Of a DNA stretch of 64,000 nt, positions 19,708 to 33,270 are shown piece after piece. Both the position numbers and the translations under genes were made by a program. Below the pieces are notes generated by a model, which was not told where the DNA came from, did no database searches, and saw nothing but the letters and a program-made list of their open reading frames with translations. The number at the start of each line of letters is the position of its first letter. Positions within the stretch are counted from its first letter, which is position 1. This DNA comes from Deinococcus aerolatus (lineage in GTDB: Bacteria; Deinococcota; Deinococci; Deinococcales; Deinococcaceae), in NCBI RefSeq assembly GCF_014647055.1, contig NZ_BMOL01000002.1, positions 248,001 through 312,000 on the forward strand, written 5' to 3'.

Positions 19708-20460
19708 TCACCCGATGCGCGTCACCAGCACCCCCACGCCCTCGACCTCGACCTCAACGGTGTCGCCCGCCTTGATGGGGCCGACGCCCTCCGGCGTGCC
19801 GGTCAGCACCACGTCGCCGGGTTCCAGGGTCACGAACCGGGTCACGTAGGTCAGGATGGCCGGCACGTCGAAGATCATCAGGCTGGTGCGGCTGTCCTGC
19901 CTGGTCTCGCCGTTGATGCGGGTCCGCAGGCGCAGGTCCGCCGGGTCTAGTTCGGTCTCCAGCCATGGCCCCAGCGGGCAGAAGCGGTCGGCGGCCTTGG
20001 CGCGGAACCATTGCAGATCTTGTTTTTGAAGGTCACGGGCGGTCAGGTCCAGGCCGCAGGTGTAGCCCGCCACGGCAGACAGGGCGGTTTCCGGCGTCAG
20101 GTCACGCGCCCGCGTGCCGATCACCAGCGCCAGTTCGCCCTCGAAGTGGAAGTTGTCGCTCCAGTCGGGGGCGTCCACCGTGCCGCCCGGCTCGGCCAGA
20201 GCGTTGGGACCTTTCAGGAAGATGCCGGGTTCGGTGGGCAGGTCACCCTTGTCATTGCCCAGCTCGCGGATGTGGTCCAGATAATTGCGGCCCACGCACA
20301 CAATCTTGGTGGGCTCGGCAGGCGGCAGCAGCGCCGCTTCATTGAAGGGGGCCGCCTCGCCAGTACGGGAGCCGGCCATGCCGGCCGTAAAGTGCACCGT
20401 CTCCCCGCTGACCTCGCCCCAGTGTGCTCCACCGTTCCACTCCATTCTGACCAGTTTCAT
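19708..20460 (-). CDS. Fumarylacetoacetate hydrolase family protein
   Basis: A 250-residue enzyme of the FAH superfamily (metal-dependent hydrolysis, decarboxylation or isomerisation of 2-oxo acids). Family features: [14 protein letters not shown], the substrate loop [11 protein letters not shown], and the metal-binding Glu residues in [11 protein letters not shown], then [14 protein letters not shown] and the C-terminal [18 protein letters not shown]. Activity could be fumarylpyruvate/acylpyruvate hydrolase or oxaloacetate decarboxylase; sequence alone does not decide. A TATTGT -10 box (minus strand, 20467-20472) ends 6 nt before the ATG, so it is leaderless. A Crp/Fnr gene lies 38 nt upstream on the same strand but with its own promoter. 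Confidence 0.9.
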   Translation of the reverse strand: MKLVRMEWNGGAHWGEVSGETVHFTAGMAGSRTGEAAPFNEAALLPPAEPTKIVCVGRNYLDHIRELGNDKGDLPTEPGIFLKGPNALAEPGGTVDAPDWSDNFHFEGELALVIGTRARDLTPETALSAVAGYTCGLDLTARDLQKQDLQWFRAKAADRFCPLGPWLETELDPADLRLRTRINGETRQDSRTSLMIFDVPAILTYVTRFVTLEPGDVVLTGTPEGVGPIKAGDTVEVEVEGVGVLVTRIG

Positions 20461-20498
20461 AACGACACAATAGCGGGTCGGCGGGCGGGGCCTCCGGT

Positions 20499-21194
20499 CT
20501 ACTCGGCCGCGTTCAGCTCCTCAAGGACCACGTCCTCGATGGCCTGGGGGTCCAGCAGGGTCACGCAGTGGGGGGTGGTGACCAGGAAACCCTGGCGCTC
20601 CAGCTTGCGCAACACCCGCATCACCGTCTCACGGCTGGCCGATACGCGCGACATGATGTCGGTGGTGCTCAGCGGCAGCGTCGCCGGGTTGGGCACGCCG
20701 GCGGCCAGCCGCTGACGGTACTGGCCAGTCAGGATGTGACTCAGGGCCGCCTCGGTGTTCAGGCCGAAGGCGATCAGCTCGTCGTTGAGCTGGGTGACCC
20801 GTGCCACAAGCATCGAGCTGAGGTTCCAGAGCATCTTCGGGTGGCGCGACAGCAGCTGCTCGAAATGCGTGCGGTACAGCATCAGGGTCTCCACGTCGCT
20901 CAGGGCGTGGACCGTAGCGCTGCGCTCGCCGCCGCCCAGCACCGCCGTCTCCCCGATCACGCCGGGGGCGTACACGTCACCCATCACGCGCCCGTGGCTG
21001 CCCGGCCCCACCCGGCTAACGCGCACCGAACCGGAGACCAGCAGATGCAGCGCCTCGCCCGTGGCCTGCTGCTCCAGCACCACCTCTCCCACCGCAAAAT
21101 GGCGGCGGGTGACCACGCCGGCCACCTCGCGCAGCGCGTTGTCGGCCACGCCAAGAAAAAGAGGATTACGTTTCAACTGGGCCAGGACGGGCAT
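20499..21194 (-). CDS. Crp/Fnr family transcription regulator
   Basis: 231 residues. An N-terminal cyclic-nucleotide-binding-like barrel (about 10-125; [20 protein letters not shown] and [19 protein letters not shown] resemble the phosphate-binding cassette, with the RS pair), a dimerisation helix (about 125-150), and a winged helix-turn-helix (about 165-215; [20 protein letters not shown] is the recognition helix). There are no Fnr-type cysteines. The ATG at 21194 is supported by a TAGGCT -10 box (minus strand, 21202-21207) 7 nt upstream, so it is leaderless; an in-frame start 22 codons earlier would overlap that promoter. The ligand and targets are unknown. Confidence 0.92.
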   Translation of the reverse strand: MPVLAQLKRNPLFLGVADNALREVAGVVTRRHFAVGEVVLEQQATGEALHLLVSGSVRVSRVGPGSHGRVMGDVYAPGVIGETAVLGGGERSATVHALSDVETLMLYRTHFEQLLSRHPKMLWNLSSMLVARVTQLNDELIAFGLNTEAALSHILTGQYRQRLAAGVPNPATLPLSTTDIMSRVSASRETVMRVLRKLERQGFLVTTPHCVTLLDPQAIEDVVLEELNAAE

Positions 21195-21313
21195 CCGCCA
21201 CAGCCTAGCGTGAGAACAGCGTGGGAAAACGGAAAGTGGGTTGCAATATGAAGCCATCAAACCAGTGCAAGACCTGTGGGTCAGCGGCAGGCCTGCGGGT
21301 TAAGATGCGCCGC

Positions 21314-22003
<690 letters not shown>

Positions 22004-22033
22004 GGGGGACAGGGGGACGGCAAAAGTGCTGGG

Positions 22034-23119
22034 CTAATCCAGCCGGTTGCCCCGTTGATACTGCGCCACCACTGCCGGGGCCACGCCCAGTTGCTGCGCG
22101 GCGTGCCACGCCCAGTGGGGATCGCCAAGGAACGGGCGGGCCAGCGCGATCAGATCGGCGTCGCCGTTTCGCAGGATGCCCTCGGCCTGCTCGGGGTTCT
22201 CGATCATGCCCACGGCCATGACCTGCAGGCCGTCCACCGCCGCCTTGACGGCCGCCGCAAAGGGCACCTGATAGCCGGGGCCAGCCGTGATCTGCTGCTC
22301 GGTGGTCAGGCCGCCGCTGCTGACGTCCAGCACGTCCACGCCCTCGCGTTCCAGCAGCGCGGCCAGCCGGACCGTCTGCTCCAGGTCCCAGCCGCCCTCG
22401 GCCCAGTCGGTGGCGCTCACGCGCACGAACAGCGGCTTGTGCATGGGCCAGCCGCTTCTCACGGCGCGCACCACCCGCAGCAGAAGGCGGGTGCGGTTCT
22501 CGAAGGAGCCGCCGTAGTCGTCGGTGCGGATGTTGGACAGCGGAGACATGAACTGGTGCAGCAGGTACCCGTGCGCGGCGTGTACCTCCACCACGTCGAA
22601 GCCCGCCATCTCCGCACGCTGGGTGGCCGAGACGAAGTCCTGAACGACGCGCTCGATATCATCGATGCTCATGGCGCGGGGAGGCTGGTATTCTGGCGAG
22701 AAGGCGTGGGTGTCCGGCCCGATCACGCCCCAGCCGCCGTGCTCGTACGGCACGGCCCCCTTGCCGCGCCACGGCGCGTAGGTGCTGGCCTTGCGCCCGG
22801 CGTGAGCCAGCTGAATGCCGACATGCCCGCCGTGGGCGTGAATGAAGTCGGTGATCCGGCCCAGCGGAACGATGTGCTCATCGGCCCACACGCCCAGGTC
22901 TCCGGGGCTGATGCGGCCCTCAGGCGAGACGGCGGCGGCCTCGGTGAAGATCAATCCCGGCGCGGCCAGCGCGAACTGTCCCAGGTGAACCAGATGAAAA
23001 TCGTTGGCCAGCCCATTCTGGGCGCTGTACATGCACATCGGCGACACGACGATCCGGTTGGGCAGGGTCAGGCCGTGAAGTTTGAGCGGTTGAAACAGTC
23101 TGGGCGTGGTGTCGGGCAT
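22034..23119 (-). CDS. Old yellow enzyme family NADPH:flavin oxidoreductase (YqjM/NamA-like)
   Basis: A 361-residue FMN ene-reductase. Features: LTLPNRIVVSPMCMYSAQNG (the Cys and Tyr typical of the YqjM class near residue 25-30), QLAHAGRKAST, the substrate-binding pair in VEVHAAHGYLLHQFMSP, then RTDDYGGSFENRTRLL and the C-terminal phosphate site (GMIENPEQAEGI, LIALARPFLGDPHW). It reduces activated C=C bonds of enals, enones or nitro compounds; its physiological substrate is unknown. The ATG at 23119 has a TACATT -10 box (minus strand, 23126-23131) 6 nt upstream, so it is leaderless; earlier starts lie upstream of it. Confidence 0.93.
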   Translation of the reverse strand: MPDTTPRLFQPLKLHGLTLPNRIVVSPMCMYSAQNGLANDFHLVHLGQFALAAPGLIFTEAAAVSPEGRISPGDLGVWADEHIVPLGRITDFIHAHGGHVGIQLAHAGRKASTYAPWRGKGAVPYEHGGWGVIGPDTHAFSPEYQPPRAMSIDDIERVVQDFVSATQRAEMAGFDVVEVHAAHGYLLHQFMSPLSNIRTDDYGGSFENRTRLLLRVVRAVRSGWPMHKPLFVRVSATDWAEGGWDLEQTVRLAALLEREGVDVLDVSSGGLTTEQQITAGPGYQVPFAAAVKAAVDGLQVMAVGMIENPEQAEGILRNGDADLIALARPFLGDPHWAWHAAQQLGVAPAVVAQYQRGNRLD

Positions 23120-23230
23120 GCGGTCAATGTAGGGCTGCGCCGTGAAGTGCGCCAGATGGCCGATGCTTAGGCTTGGATCATGCTTTAGGCTGGGGAAAGG
23201 CACCTGCTAACCACGCCGGAAGGCGTTAAC

Positions 23231-23410
23231 TTAGGCCACGGGCACCCTGAAGTATGGAACTGCCCAGAGCCGCCTGACCCCACCCACGCCCAGATCGAAC
23301 GTTGCGGCAGGCGAGGACTGCGCCAGGGCCATGCCCGCAGCGAACAGCGGTGCCAGGGACCGGACCCACTCGCCGCGAACGCCCCGCCTGCCGGCAAGTC
23401 GATTCGTTAT
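23231..23410 (-). pseudogene. Truncated exported protein remnant or leaderless ORF with ATA start
   Basis: A 59-codon minus-strand frame beginning at an ATA, 7 nt after a TAGGCT -10 box (minus strand, 23418-23423) that overlaps the stop codon of the upstream 236-aa gene. The translation has a good signal peptide (RSLAPLFAAGMALAQSSPAA) and then only about 25 residues (TFDLGVGGVRRLWAVPYFRV). The layout equals the leaderless genes around it except for ATG changed to ATA. It may be a decayed surface-protein gene; a real short product cannot be excluded. Confidence 0.35.
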
Positions 23411-23420
23411 GGTGCCCAGC

Positions 23421-24131
23421 CTATCCACCCCGCCGGGCCTGCCAGCCCTCCCAGTCACGCCGGGCCTGGGCCTGCGCCGTGTCCCAGAAGGCGACTTCCA
23501 GCGCCTTCAGGTCGCCCGAATGGCCGGCGGACTGGCGGTAGTCCGCAGCTTCCAGCCGGGCCAGCAGGGAGGGATGGTCCGTCTGCCCCAACGCCGCGTC
23601 CAGGGCAGTGTCTTCCGGGGCCAGCGAGGCCGCCCGGACCAGTGCGCCGTACCGCCGCCCCAGCAGCTGCAAATCCGCCACGTTCGCGGCGTAGACCCAC
23701 GGGCCATATTCGCCCAGCAGCGCCACCAGTCCGGACCACTGCGAGTGCATCACGGCGCGGACCACCTCTTTCGGCGGGATGCGCGAGTCCAGCCACGGAC
23801 GCACGGCCAGCAGATCAGGAGCCAGCCACCGCTCGCCCGCGAATTCGCGGCCCACCCGTTCGGCATCAGAGGGCGAGAACACATCGCGCAGCTCGGTCAG
23901 GTGGGACAGGCGGGCGCGGGCTTCAGGGGTGGGTTGGATGCCCCGTGGCGTGGGCTGCCCCAGTGCGGCCCAGGCCACCCGCCGCAGGGCGTCGGCGTTC
24001 AGTGCGATGGCCTGCGCCTGCAACGAGGCCTCCAGCGCGGCGCGGCTGGACAGGTCCGCCGCCTCCCGAAGGGCCACACCTTCACGCGCCAGCGCGGCGG
24101 CCAGCCGTTCCAGCCTCTCCGCCGCGTTCAA
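23421..24131 (-). CDS. Unknown protein translationally coupled to ABC-2 permeases
   Basis: A 236-residue protein I do not recognise. It is soluble, rich in Ala, Leu and Arg with long amphipathic helices (for example AAERLERLAAALAREGVALREAADL) and no signal sequence or membrane helix. The best start is a TTG overlapping the upstream permease stop (TTGA at 24128-24131), which implies coupling; no better start exists close by. As the last gene of the ATPase-permease-permease operon it may modulate or use that exporter (inference). Confidence 0.7.
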   Translation of the reverse strand: MNAAERLERLAAALAREGVALREAADLSSRAALEASLQAQAIALNADALRRVAWAALGQPTPRGIQPTPEARARLSHLTELRDVFSPSDAERVGREFAGERWLAPDLLAVRPWLDSRIPPKEVVRAVMHSQWSGLVALLGEYGPWVYAANVADLQLLGRRYGALVRAASLAPEDTALDAALGQTDHPSLLARLEAADYRQSAGHSGDLKALEVAFWDTAQAQARRDWEGWQARRGG

Positions 24132-24913
24132 CTGCTGGCACTGGTGTAGCTGGCCACCGCGCGCAGCCAGAACCAGCGGGTCACGGCGAACAGGCCGGCA
24201 GCCAGCAGCGGCGAGGTCACGGCCAGCGCGGGCGACAGGCGACCGGTCATGGCCTGCGCGGGCACGGTGGTGATCAGGGCGATGGGCACGATAAAGGTCA
24301 GGGCGAAACGCACGGGCAGCGGAAAGGCCGTGACCGGAAAGCGCCCCGCGCCGAAGATGCCGTTGAACAGTTCGGCCACGTTCTGCGTCTTGACGAACCA
24401 GAACGCGGTGGTGGACAGCGCCAGCCAGATGCAATACACGATGGTCAGCGCCGAGGCGTATAGCACGGCGGCGATCAGCACCCCGCCGGGGGTAATGGTC
24501 AGCGCCGAGGCCGCGTACACGATCAGGCCCAGCCCGATCAACAGGTCCGGCACACGCAGCACGTTCAGGTAGCGGGTGCTGACGCTGAACTGCGCGTCCA
24601 GCGGCTTGAGCAGGGTGAAATCCATGTTGCCGGTACGGATGGCCTCGGCAATGCGGCTCATGTTGGGCTGCACGAACACGGCAATAAACCCCTCAGTCAG
24701 GATGAAAAACCCGGTGACCAGCAGCGCCTCGCGGAATGTCCAGCCGCCCACCGTGTCGATGCCCTGTCCGAACAGCACGCCAATCGCCAGCAGCGCCACG
24801 CCCACCTGTCCCAGACTGCTCAGGACGGCGCCGATGAAGTTGGCCCGGTATTCCAGCTGCGCCGAGATAGTGGCCCCGGTGAAAATGCGGATCAGGCGCA
24901 GGTAACGGGTCAT
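24128..24913 (-). CDS. ABC-2 type exporter permease (DUF990-like), subunit 2
   Basis: A 261-residue protein with six predicted membrane helices and the features of the ABC2_membrane_6 (DUF990) family: an N-terminal amphipathic part followed by IRIFTGATISAQLEYRANF, then ALLVTGFFILTEGFIAVFVQPNMSRIAEAIRTGNMDFTLLKPLDAQF, the loop characteristic of this family (RxGxxDxxLxxPL). It pairs with the permease encoded 52 nt upstream and the ATPase at 25825-26868. The exported substrate is unknown. Confidence 0.87.
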   Translation of the reverse strand: MTRYLRLIRIFTGATISAQLEYRANFIGAVLSSLGQVGVALLAIGVLFGQGIDTVGGWTFREALLVTGFFILTEGFIAVFVQPNMSRIAEAIRTGNMDFTLLKPLDAQFSVSTRYLNVLRVPDLLIGLGLIVYAASALTITPGGVLIAAVLYASALTIVYCIWLALSTTAFWFVKTQNVAELFNGIFGAGRFPVTAFPLPVRFALTFIVPIALITTVPAQAMTGRLSPALAVTSPLLAAGLFAVTRWFWLRAVASYTSASS

Positions 24914-24965
24914 GCGGGCCTCTGAACTTGAGAACCGAGAGTCATCGGGGAGGCTGCAAACATGC

Positions 24966-25760
24966 TCACGCCCCCACCGCCCCGTACTTCTTCAGACCCA
25001 GCCGCCAGACGGCCAGCCGGACAAACCAGAACAGCACCACCCAGCCGAACAGGATCAGCGCGCCGAAGCCGGCCTGGCCCAGCGTGGCCTTGCCCGCCAG
25101 CAGCTGCGCTGGAAGGCCCAGCATGTACGGAAACGGCGTCCAGACCGCGATGTTCTGCACCCACTGCGGGTAAAAGGCCAGCGGGGCAAACAGCCCGCCC
25201 AGTGCGGCGTACAGCAGCCACGCCACCTCCGAGAAGGCGGTGCTGCTCTCGGTCCAGAAGGCCAGCAATCCCAGCGAGTACTCGTACAGGAAACGGCAGG
25301 TGAAGCCCAGAATGCACAGGCCCAGCGCCACCGGGTACGCCCACCACTCGCGGGTAAACGACGCGCCGGACAGCCACGCGAAGATTGCCAGCAGCACCAG
25401 CATCGGCCCTATACGGACGAAGCGCTCCGCGACGTGAGCAGCGTATTCCGCCCACATGGGATCCATCGGGCACAGCAGCCTGGGCGACAGCGTGCCCTGA
25501 CGGATCATGAAATCCAGCTCCCAGCCCACCCACACCACCAGCAGTTGCCCCACCAGCCACACGCTCAGAAAATAGGTGGCGAACTCGGAGCCGTCATAGC
25601 CGCCGATCTGTCCGCCGGGGGCCGCCGCCGCCTGCGCCATCCATACCAGCATCATCACCAGCGAAATGGTGCCCGACAGCATCCAGATGATGACCTCGGC
25701 GCGGTACTCGGCCATTTCCGCGAAGCGGGTGGCGAAGAGAACGCGGGTCTTGCGGATCAT
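24966..25760 (-). CDS. ABC-2 type exporter permease (DUF990-like), subunit 1
   Basis: 264 residues from the ATG at 25760, which has an AGAGG site 5 nt upstream; a start 13 codons earlier lacks one. Six membrane helices. It shows the same family loop as its partner (ELDFMIRQGTLSPRLLCPMDPMW) and an N-terminal RFAEMAEYRAEVIIWMLSG segment comparable to ISAQLEYRANFIGAVLS of the partner, so the two permeases are paralogues forming a heterodimer. Second gene of the exporter operon. Confidence 0.87.
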   Translation of the reverse strand: MIRKTRVLFATRFAEMAEYRAEVIIWMLSGTISLVMMLVWMAQAAAAPGGQIGGYDGSEFATYFLSVWLVGQLLVVWVGWELDFMIRQGTLSPRLLCPMDPMWAEYAAHVAERFVRIGPMLVLLAIFAWLSGASFTREWWAYPVALGLCILGFTCRFLYEYSLGLLAFWTESSTAFSEVAWLLYAALGGLFAPLAFYPQWVQNIAVWTPFPYMLGLPAQLLAGKATLGQAGFGALILFGWVVLFWFVRLAVWRLGLKKYGAVGA

Positions 25761-25824
25761 GGGTGCCTCTGGCGGGAGCGACTGACGTGGATAGAACATG
25801 TCCAGACTGAGACGGCAAGCCTCT

Positions 25825-26868
25825 TCATCCGCCCACCACTTCCTTTGCCGCTTCCTTTGCCGCGTCCGCCCTCTCGCCGGCCCCGAACAGCTCCGCCATC
25901 ACCGCTTCGATGGGCGGGTCTTCCACCGTCAGATCCGCCACGTCCAGGTCAGCCAGCAGTCTGGAAGCCCGCACGCTGACCTCGGCTCGGGGGACGGTCA
26001 GTTCGGCGCTCAGGCCGTCCACCCGCACGTCGTGGCCGTAACGGGCCAGCTGCTCGGCACTGACGGCCTGGCGCAGCTTGAGCTTCACGGTCTTGCCGCC
26101 GCCCCTGCCCTGCTCGGCCAGCCGCGCCAGATCGCCGTCGAACACCAGCTGGCCCCGGTCGATCACCAGGATTCTCCGGGCCAGCGCCGTCACGTCGGCC
26201 ATGTAGTGGCTGGTCAGGATCACGGTGGCCCCGTAACGCTCGTTGTAGTCGCGGATAAAGGCGCGCACGGCCTCCTGCATGTTCACGTCCAGGCCAATCG
26301 TCGGCTCGTCCAGAAACAGCACTTTCGGGCGGTGCAGCAGGGCGGCGGCCAGCTCGCATTTCATGCGCTCGCCCAGGCTCAGCTTGCGGACCTGTTTTTT
26401 CAGGATGCCGTCCAGCGACAGCACGTCCGTGAATTCGCGCATGGTGGCGCGGTACTGGTCATCGGGAATCTCGTAGATGGCCTGATTGACCAGAAAGCTG
26501 TCCAGCGCGGGCAGGTCCCAGATCAGCTGCTGCTTCTGCCCCATGACCAGGGTGATCTGCTTCAGAAAGGCTGTCTCGCGTCTGCGCGGTTCGAAGCCCG
26601 CCACCCGCGCCACGCCACCCGAAGGGTGCAGCAGCCCCGAGAGCATTTTAAGGGTGGTGGTCTTCCCCGCCCCATTCGGCCCCAGAAAGCCCACCACCTC
26701 GCCGGGCGCGAGGTCAAACGACACGCCCTTGACGGCCTCCACGTACCTGGTTTTGCGGCTCACGAAGCTGCGGAGGCTGCCCATGAAGCCCGGCTCCTTC
26801 TCGTGGACGGCGTACTGCTTTTTCAGGTCACGGACGTGCACGGAGGCGTCCGGCAATGTAGGGGTCAT
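25825..26868 (-). CDS. ABC exporter ATP-binding protein (ABC-2 system)
   Basis: 347 residues. Walker A ([14 protein letters not shown]), Q loop ([18 protein letters not shown], typical of DUF990-linked ATPases), signature ([16 protein letters not shown]), Walker B ([12 protein letters not shown]) and switch His (LTSHYM). A C-terminal domain of about 90 residues after the ATPase core ([17 protein letters not shown]...) ends in an Ala/Lys-rich tail. First gene of a four-gene minus-strand operon with two permeases and a coupled unknown gene. A TATTCT box (minus strand) ends 10 nt before the ATG, implying a very short leader at most. Confidence 0.93.
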   Translation of the reverse strand: MTPTLPDASVHVRDLKKQYAVHEKEPGFMGSLRSFVSRKTRYVEAVKGVSFDLAPGEVVGFLGPNGAGKTTTLKMLSGLLHPSGGVARVAGFEPRRRETAFLKQITLVMGQKQQLIWDLPALDSFLVNQAIYEIPDDQYRATMREFTDVLSLDGILKKQVRKLSLGERMKCELAAALLHRPKVLFLDEPTIGLDVNMQEAVRAFIRDYNERYGATVILTSHYMADVTALARRILVIDRGQLVFDGDLARLAEQGRGGGKTVKLKLRQAVSAEQLARYGHDVRVDGLSAELTVPRAEVSVRASRLLADLDVADLTVEDPPIEAVMAELFGAGERADAAKEAAKEVVGG

Positions 26869-27015
26869 AGATGGGTCCAGAATACGCCGGAACCGGATTT
26901 TCCGGGGCCAGAACGCGAAATGGCGGGACGGTCAGCGGGGACCGCGGTCTCCGGCTCTGGGGCCACCGTAACCTCGGCCCCGCCGCCTGCTGGCCGCGCC
27001 CGCTACACTCGCCCC

Positions 27016-27341
27016 ATGACGCGCCGTGACGGTGGCCGTGACGAACAAGGCCGCACCCAGACCCTGGAACGAACTGCAACGCGGCGGCCCCGGCTGTACC
27101 GCGTGCTGCTGCTCAACGACGATTACACCCCGATGGACTTCGTGGTGATGGTGCTGTCCCAGTACTTCCGCAAGGCCCAGCAGGAGGCCGAACTGATCAT
27201 GCTGGCGGTGCATCACAAGGGCCAGGGTGTGGCCGGGATCTACACCCGCGACGTGGCCGAGACGAAGGTGGCGCAGGTGACCGCCCACGCCCGCCAGGAG
27301 GGCCATCCGCTGCGCGTGGTGGCCGAACCGGAGGCAGAGGA

Positions 27342-27345
<4 letters not shown>
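27016..27345 (+). CDS. clpS: ATP-dependent Clp protease adaptor ClpS
   Basis: A 109-residue adaptor that delivers N-degron substrates to ClpAP. The first 25 residues are a flexible Arg/Gly/Thr-rich extension, followed by the folded core with [16 protein letters not shown] (Asn-Asp-Asp and Thr-Pro-Met of the N-end-rule pocket), the [17 protein letters not shown] motif and the C-terminal [12 protein letters not shown]. The ATG at 27016 lies 6 nt after a TACACT -10 box (27004-27009), so it is leaderless. The stop overlaps the clpA start by 4 bp (ATGA), so the pair is translationally coupled. Confidence 0.95.
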
Positions 27346-29558
<2,213 letters not shown>

Positions 29559-29666
29559 CCCGCTCGGGGCCCGTGACCCCATGCATCAGGCCGACGCCCG
29601 GCGGAGATAAAGGTTAGGCCTAACCCCTTTCATGTGGGTCATGAACCTTGCACGGACAATTGGGGC

Positions 29667-30170
29667 ATGAAAAACATTCTTATGATTCTGCTGACCGGTT
29701 CTATGCTGGCCGCCTGCACACCCAAGGAAGAAACCACCACCACCACCACCGAAACCACCGTCACCGATCCGGCCGTGGTCGATACCACCACTGACACGAC
29801 TGACACGGTGGACACCACCGACGCCATCGGTGAGGGCGAGGGTGCCACTGACGACGCCGCCGACCCCGGCGTGGACAGCACCATGACCAACGATGACGAC
29901 GCCACCGTCGGCGAGGAAATCGACATGGCCGTGGGCGACGGCCTGGAAGGCACCGTGACCGACTTCGACGGCACCGCCCAGACCTTTACCCTGAACGAGA
30001 ACGACGCCAACTACGCCGTGACCATCACGCCAGAAACGGTGTTTGAAGGTTCGGCTACCACCGCCGAGGAGTTCTTCGGCAGTGACCGCGCCGACGCCAG
30101 CGTGGCCGTCGAGGGCGAGATCGACGAGTCGGCCAGCACGCTTATTGCCAACAAAGTCACCCTGAACTAA
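29667..30170 (+). CDS. Thr/Asp-rich lipoprotein with C-terminal domain of unknown function
   Basis: A 167-residue protein from the ATG at 29667. The signal peptide ends in the lipobox LAAC (Cys16). A low-complexity region follows (about 20-85) made almost entirely of Thr, Asp, Glu and Val (for example ETTTTTTETTVTDPAVVD), highly acidic and probably disordered, then a small beta-rich domain (about 95-167: LEGTVTDFDGTAQTFTLNENDANYAVTITPETVF and AVEGEIDESASTLIANKVTLN) resembling an OB-like fold of the DUF5666 type (tentative). An upstream GACAAT box 6 nt before the ATG suggests leaderless start. It ends at a terminator. Confidence 0.82.
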   Translation: MKNILMILLTGSMLAACTPKEETTTTTTETTVTDPAVVDTTTDTTDTVDTTDAIGEGEGATDDAADPGVDSTMTNDDDATVGEEIDMAVGDGLEGTVTDFDGTAQTFTLNENDANYAVTITPETVFEGSATTAEEFFGSDRADASVAVEGEIDESASTLIANKVTLN

Positions 30171-30183
30171 AACAAAACGCACG

Positions 30184-30217
30184 AAGGGGCCGGGCCGGTA
30201 AAGGGTCCGGCCCTTTC
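30184..30217 (+). terminator. Terminator after the Thr/Asp-rich lipoprotein gene
   Basis: A GC-rich stem pairing AAGGGGCCGGGCC-like bases with GGTCCGGCCCTTT, followed by TTTCCG. Confidence 0.75.
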
Positions 30218-30323
30218 CGTCTTCACGTGCTGTACTCACGGCAGCAACCGGCACAGCTGGCCCTGAGACAGTTCATCCGAAAGGCGCTCGCCCGGCCCGC
30301 CTGTTTGCCGCTATGCTCTACGG

Positions 30324-31463
30324 GTGCGGCGTCGTGTGATTGGTCTGGTTGTGCTGGCCGGCGGGGTGGCCCTTGCGGCCCCCGCCTTTCCGTTTCTGTC
30401 CCGGTACGCGGCGTTGCCAGACAGGGCCGACGGACCGGTTACCGTGCTGCTGGCCGGCGTGACCCCCAAATACGACGAGCGCGCTCCGGTATGGCCGTGG
30501 CCCACCCGCCCTGAGGATTACAGCGGCCTGACCGACACCATCGTGCTGGCCCAGGTACGGCCCGACGGAACCACCAACATGCTCAGCATTCCGCGTGACA
30601 CCTGGGTCAACGTGCCCGGCAGCGGCTGGGGCAAGATCAACGGGTCCAATCCGCACGGTGGCCCGGAGGCGCTGGTGGGCGCCGTGCAGACCCTGACAGG
30701 CGTCAGGGCCGACGCCTACGTCCTGCTGTCCCTGAACGCCATGCGTGCCATGACCCAGGCCGCCGGCGGGGTCACGCTGGACGTGGCCCAGGACATGCAG
30801 TACGACGACAACGCCGGCAACCTGCACATCGACCTCAAGGCGGGGCGGCAGCACCTGAGCGGCGAGGAGGCCGAGGGCTACCTGCGCTTCCGCAAGGACA
30901 ACCTGGGCGATATCGGCCGGGTGGCGCGGCAGCAGAACTTTCTGGGCGCGTTGATGAACAAGGTCAGGAATCCGCTGAACTGGTGGAGGGTGCCGGGCAT
31001 GGTGGGTGCGGTGGACGGCAACATGAAAAGCAACCTGAGCCGTGACCAGGTGGCCGGGCTGCTGGGCGCGGCCCTGGGCGGCCCCAGGATTGCCATGCAC
31101 ACCGTTCCGGGCAATTTCGGCGGGGGCGGCACCTGGGTGGCGGACCGCGCCGCACTGTCGGCGCTGGTGGACCGCCACTTCAGCGATCCCAACGATCCGC
31201 GTCGCCTGAGCGTCGCCGTGATCAACACTGCCGCTCCTGCCGGCAGCGCCCGCCGCCTGAAAGACCGCCTGAAGGGGCTGGGCTACCTGCGGGTCAGCGT
31301 TGCCAACGGCACCCAGGCCACCGACATCACCACCATCACCGGGTCCGGGCCACAGGCCGAGCGTGTCCTGCGCGATGTCGGGTACGGGCGGGTGGTTGAG
31401 GTTCCAGGGGTACCGGGCGCGGATGTGACGGTGTGGCTCGGCAGCGACACTCCTGCCAACTGA
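30324..31463 (+). CDS. LytR-CpsA-Psr (LCP) family protein
   Basis: 379 residues with an N-terminal membrane anchor (about 5-25) and an extracytoplasmic LCP domain (about 40-260): SIPRDTWVNVPG, the GPEALVGAVQTLTG and LSGEEAEGYLRFRKDNLGDIGRVARQQNFL segments, with the conserved Arg residues that bind polyprenyl-pyrophosphate. LCP proteins transfer glycopolymers from lipid carriers to the cell wall. A C-terminal LytR_C-like domain (about 285-375: LSVAVINTA, then LKDRLKGLGY) follows. The GTG start is 6 nt after a TATGCT -10 box (30312-30317), so it is leaderless. It could attach the polymer of an envelope GT, though no such link is visible. Confidence 0.92.
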   Translation: MRRRVIGLVVLAGGVALAAPAFPFLSRYAALPDRADGPVTVLLAGVTPKYDERAPVWPWPTRPEDYSGLTDTIVLAQVRPDGTTNMLSIPRDTWVNVPGSGWGKINGSNPHGGPEALVGAVQTLTGVRADAYVLLSLNAMRAMTQAAGGVTLDVAQDMQYDDNAGNLHIDLKAGRQHLSGEEAEGYLRFRKDNLGDIGRVARQQNFLGALMNKVRNPLNWWRVPGMVGAVDGNMKSNLSRDQVAGLLGAALGGPRIAMHTVPGNFGGGGTWVADRAALSALVDRHFSDPNDPRRLSVAVINTAAPAGSARRLKDRLKGLGYLRVSVANGTQATDITTITGSGPQAERVLRDVGYGRVVEVPGVPGADVTVWLGSDTPAN

Positions 31464-31615
31464 CCCGGAGGGAGGGACCGGCAAGCGTCCCCCGTGCAGG
31501 GTTGAGCCACGCAGGAGCGACATCCGGGAGTGGTCAGATTCAGCGCCTCCTGATCAGCCACGCCCACTCATCTGTATCGATTAAGTCATGCCGATTTTGC
31601 TGCTACTCTGACCGC

Positions 31616-33232
<1,617 letters not shown>

Positions 33233-33270
33233 GCTTCTGGACTTCTCGGTCCGGCCAGCCCTGGCCGCTA

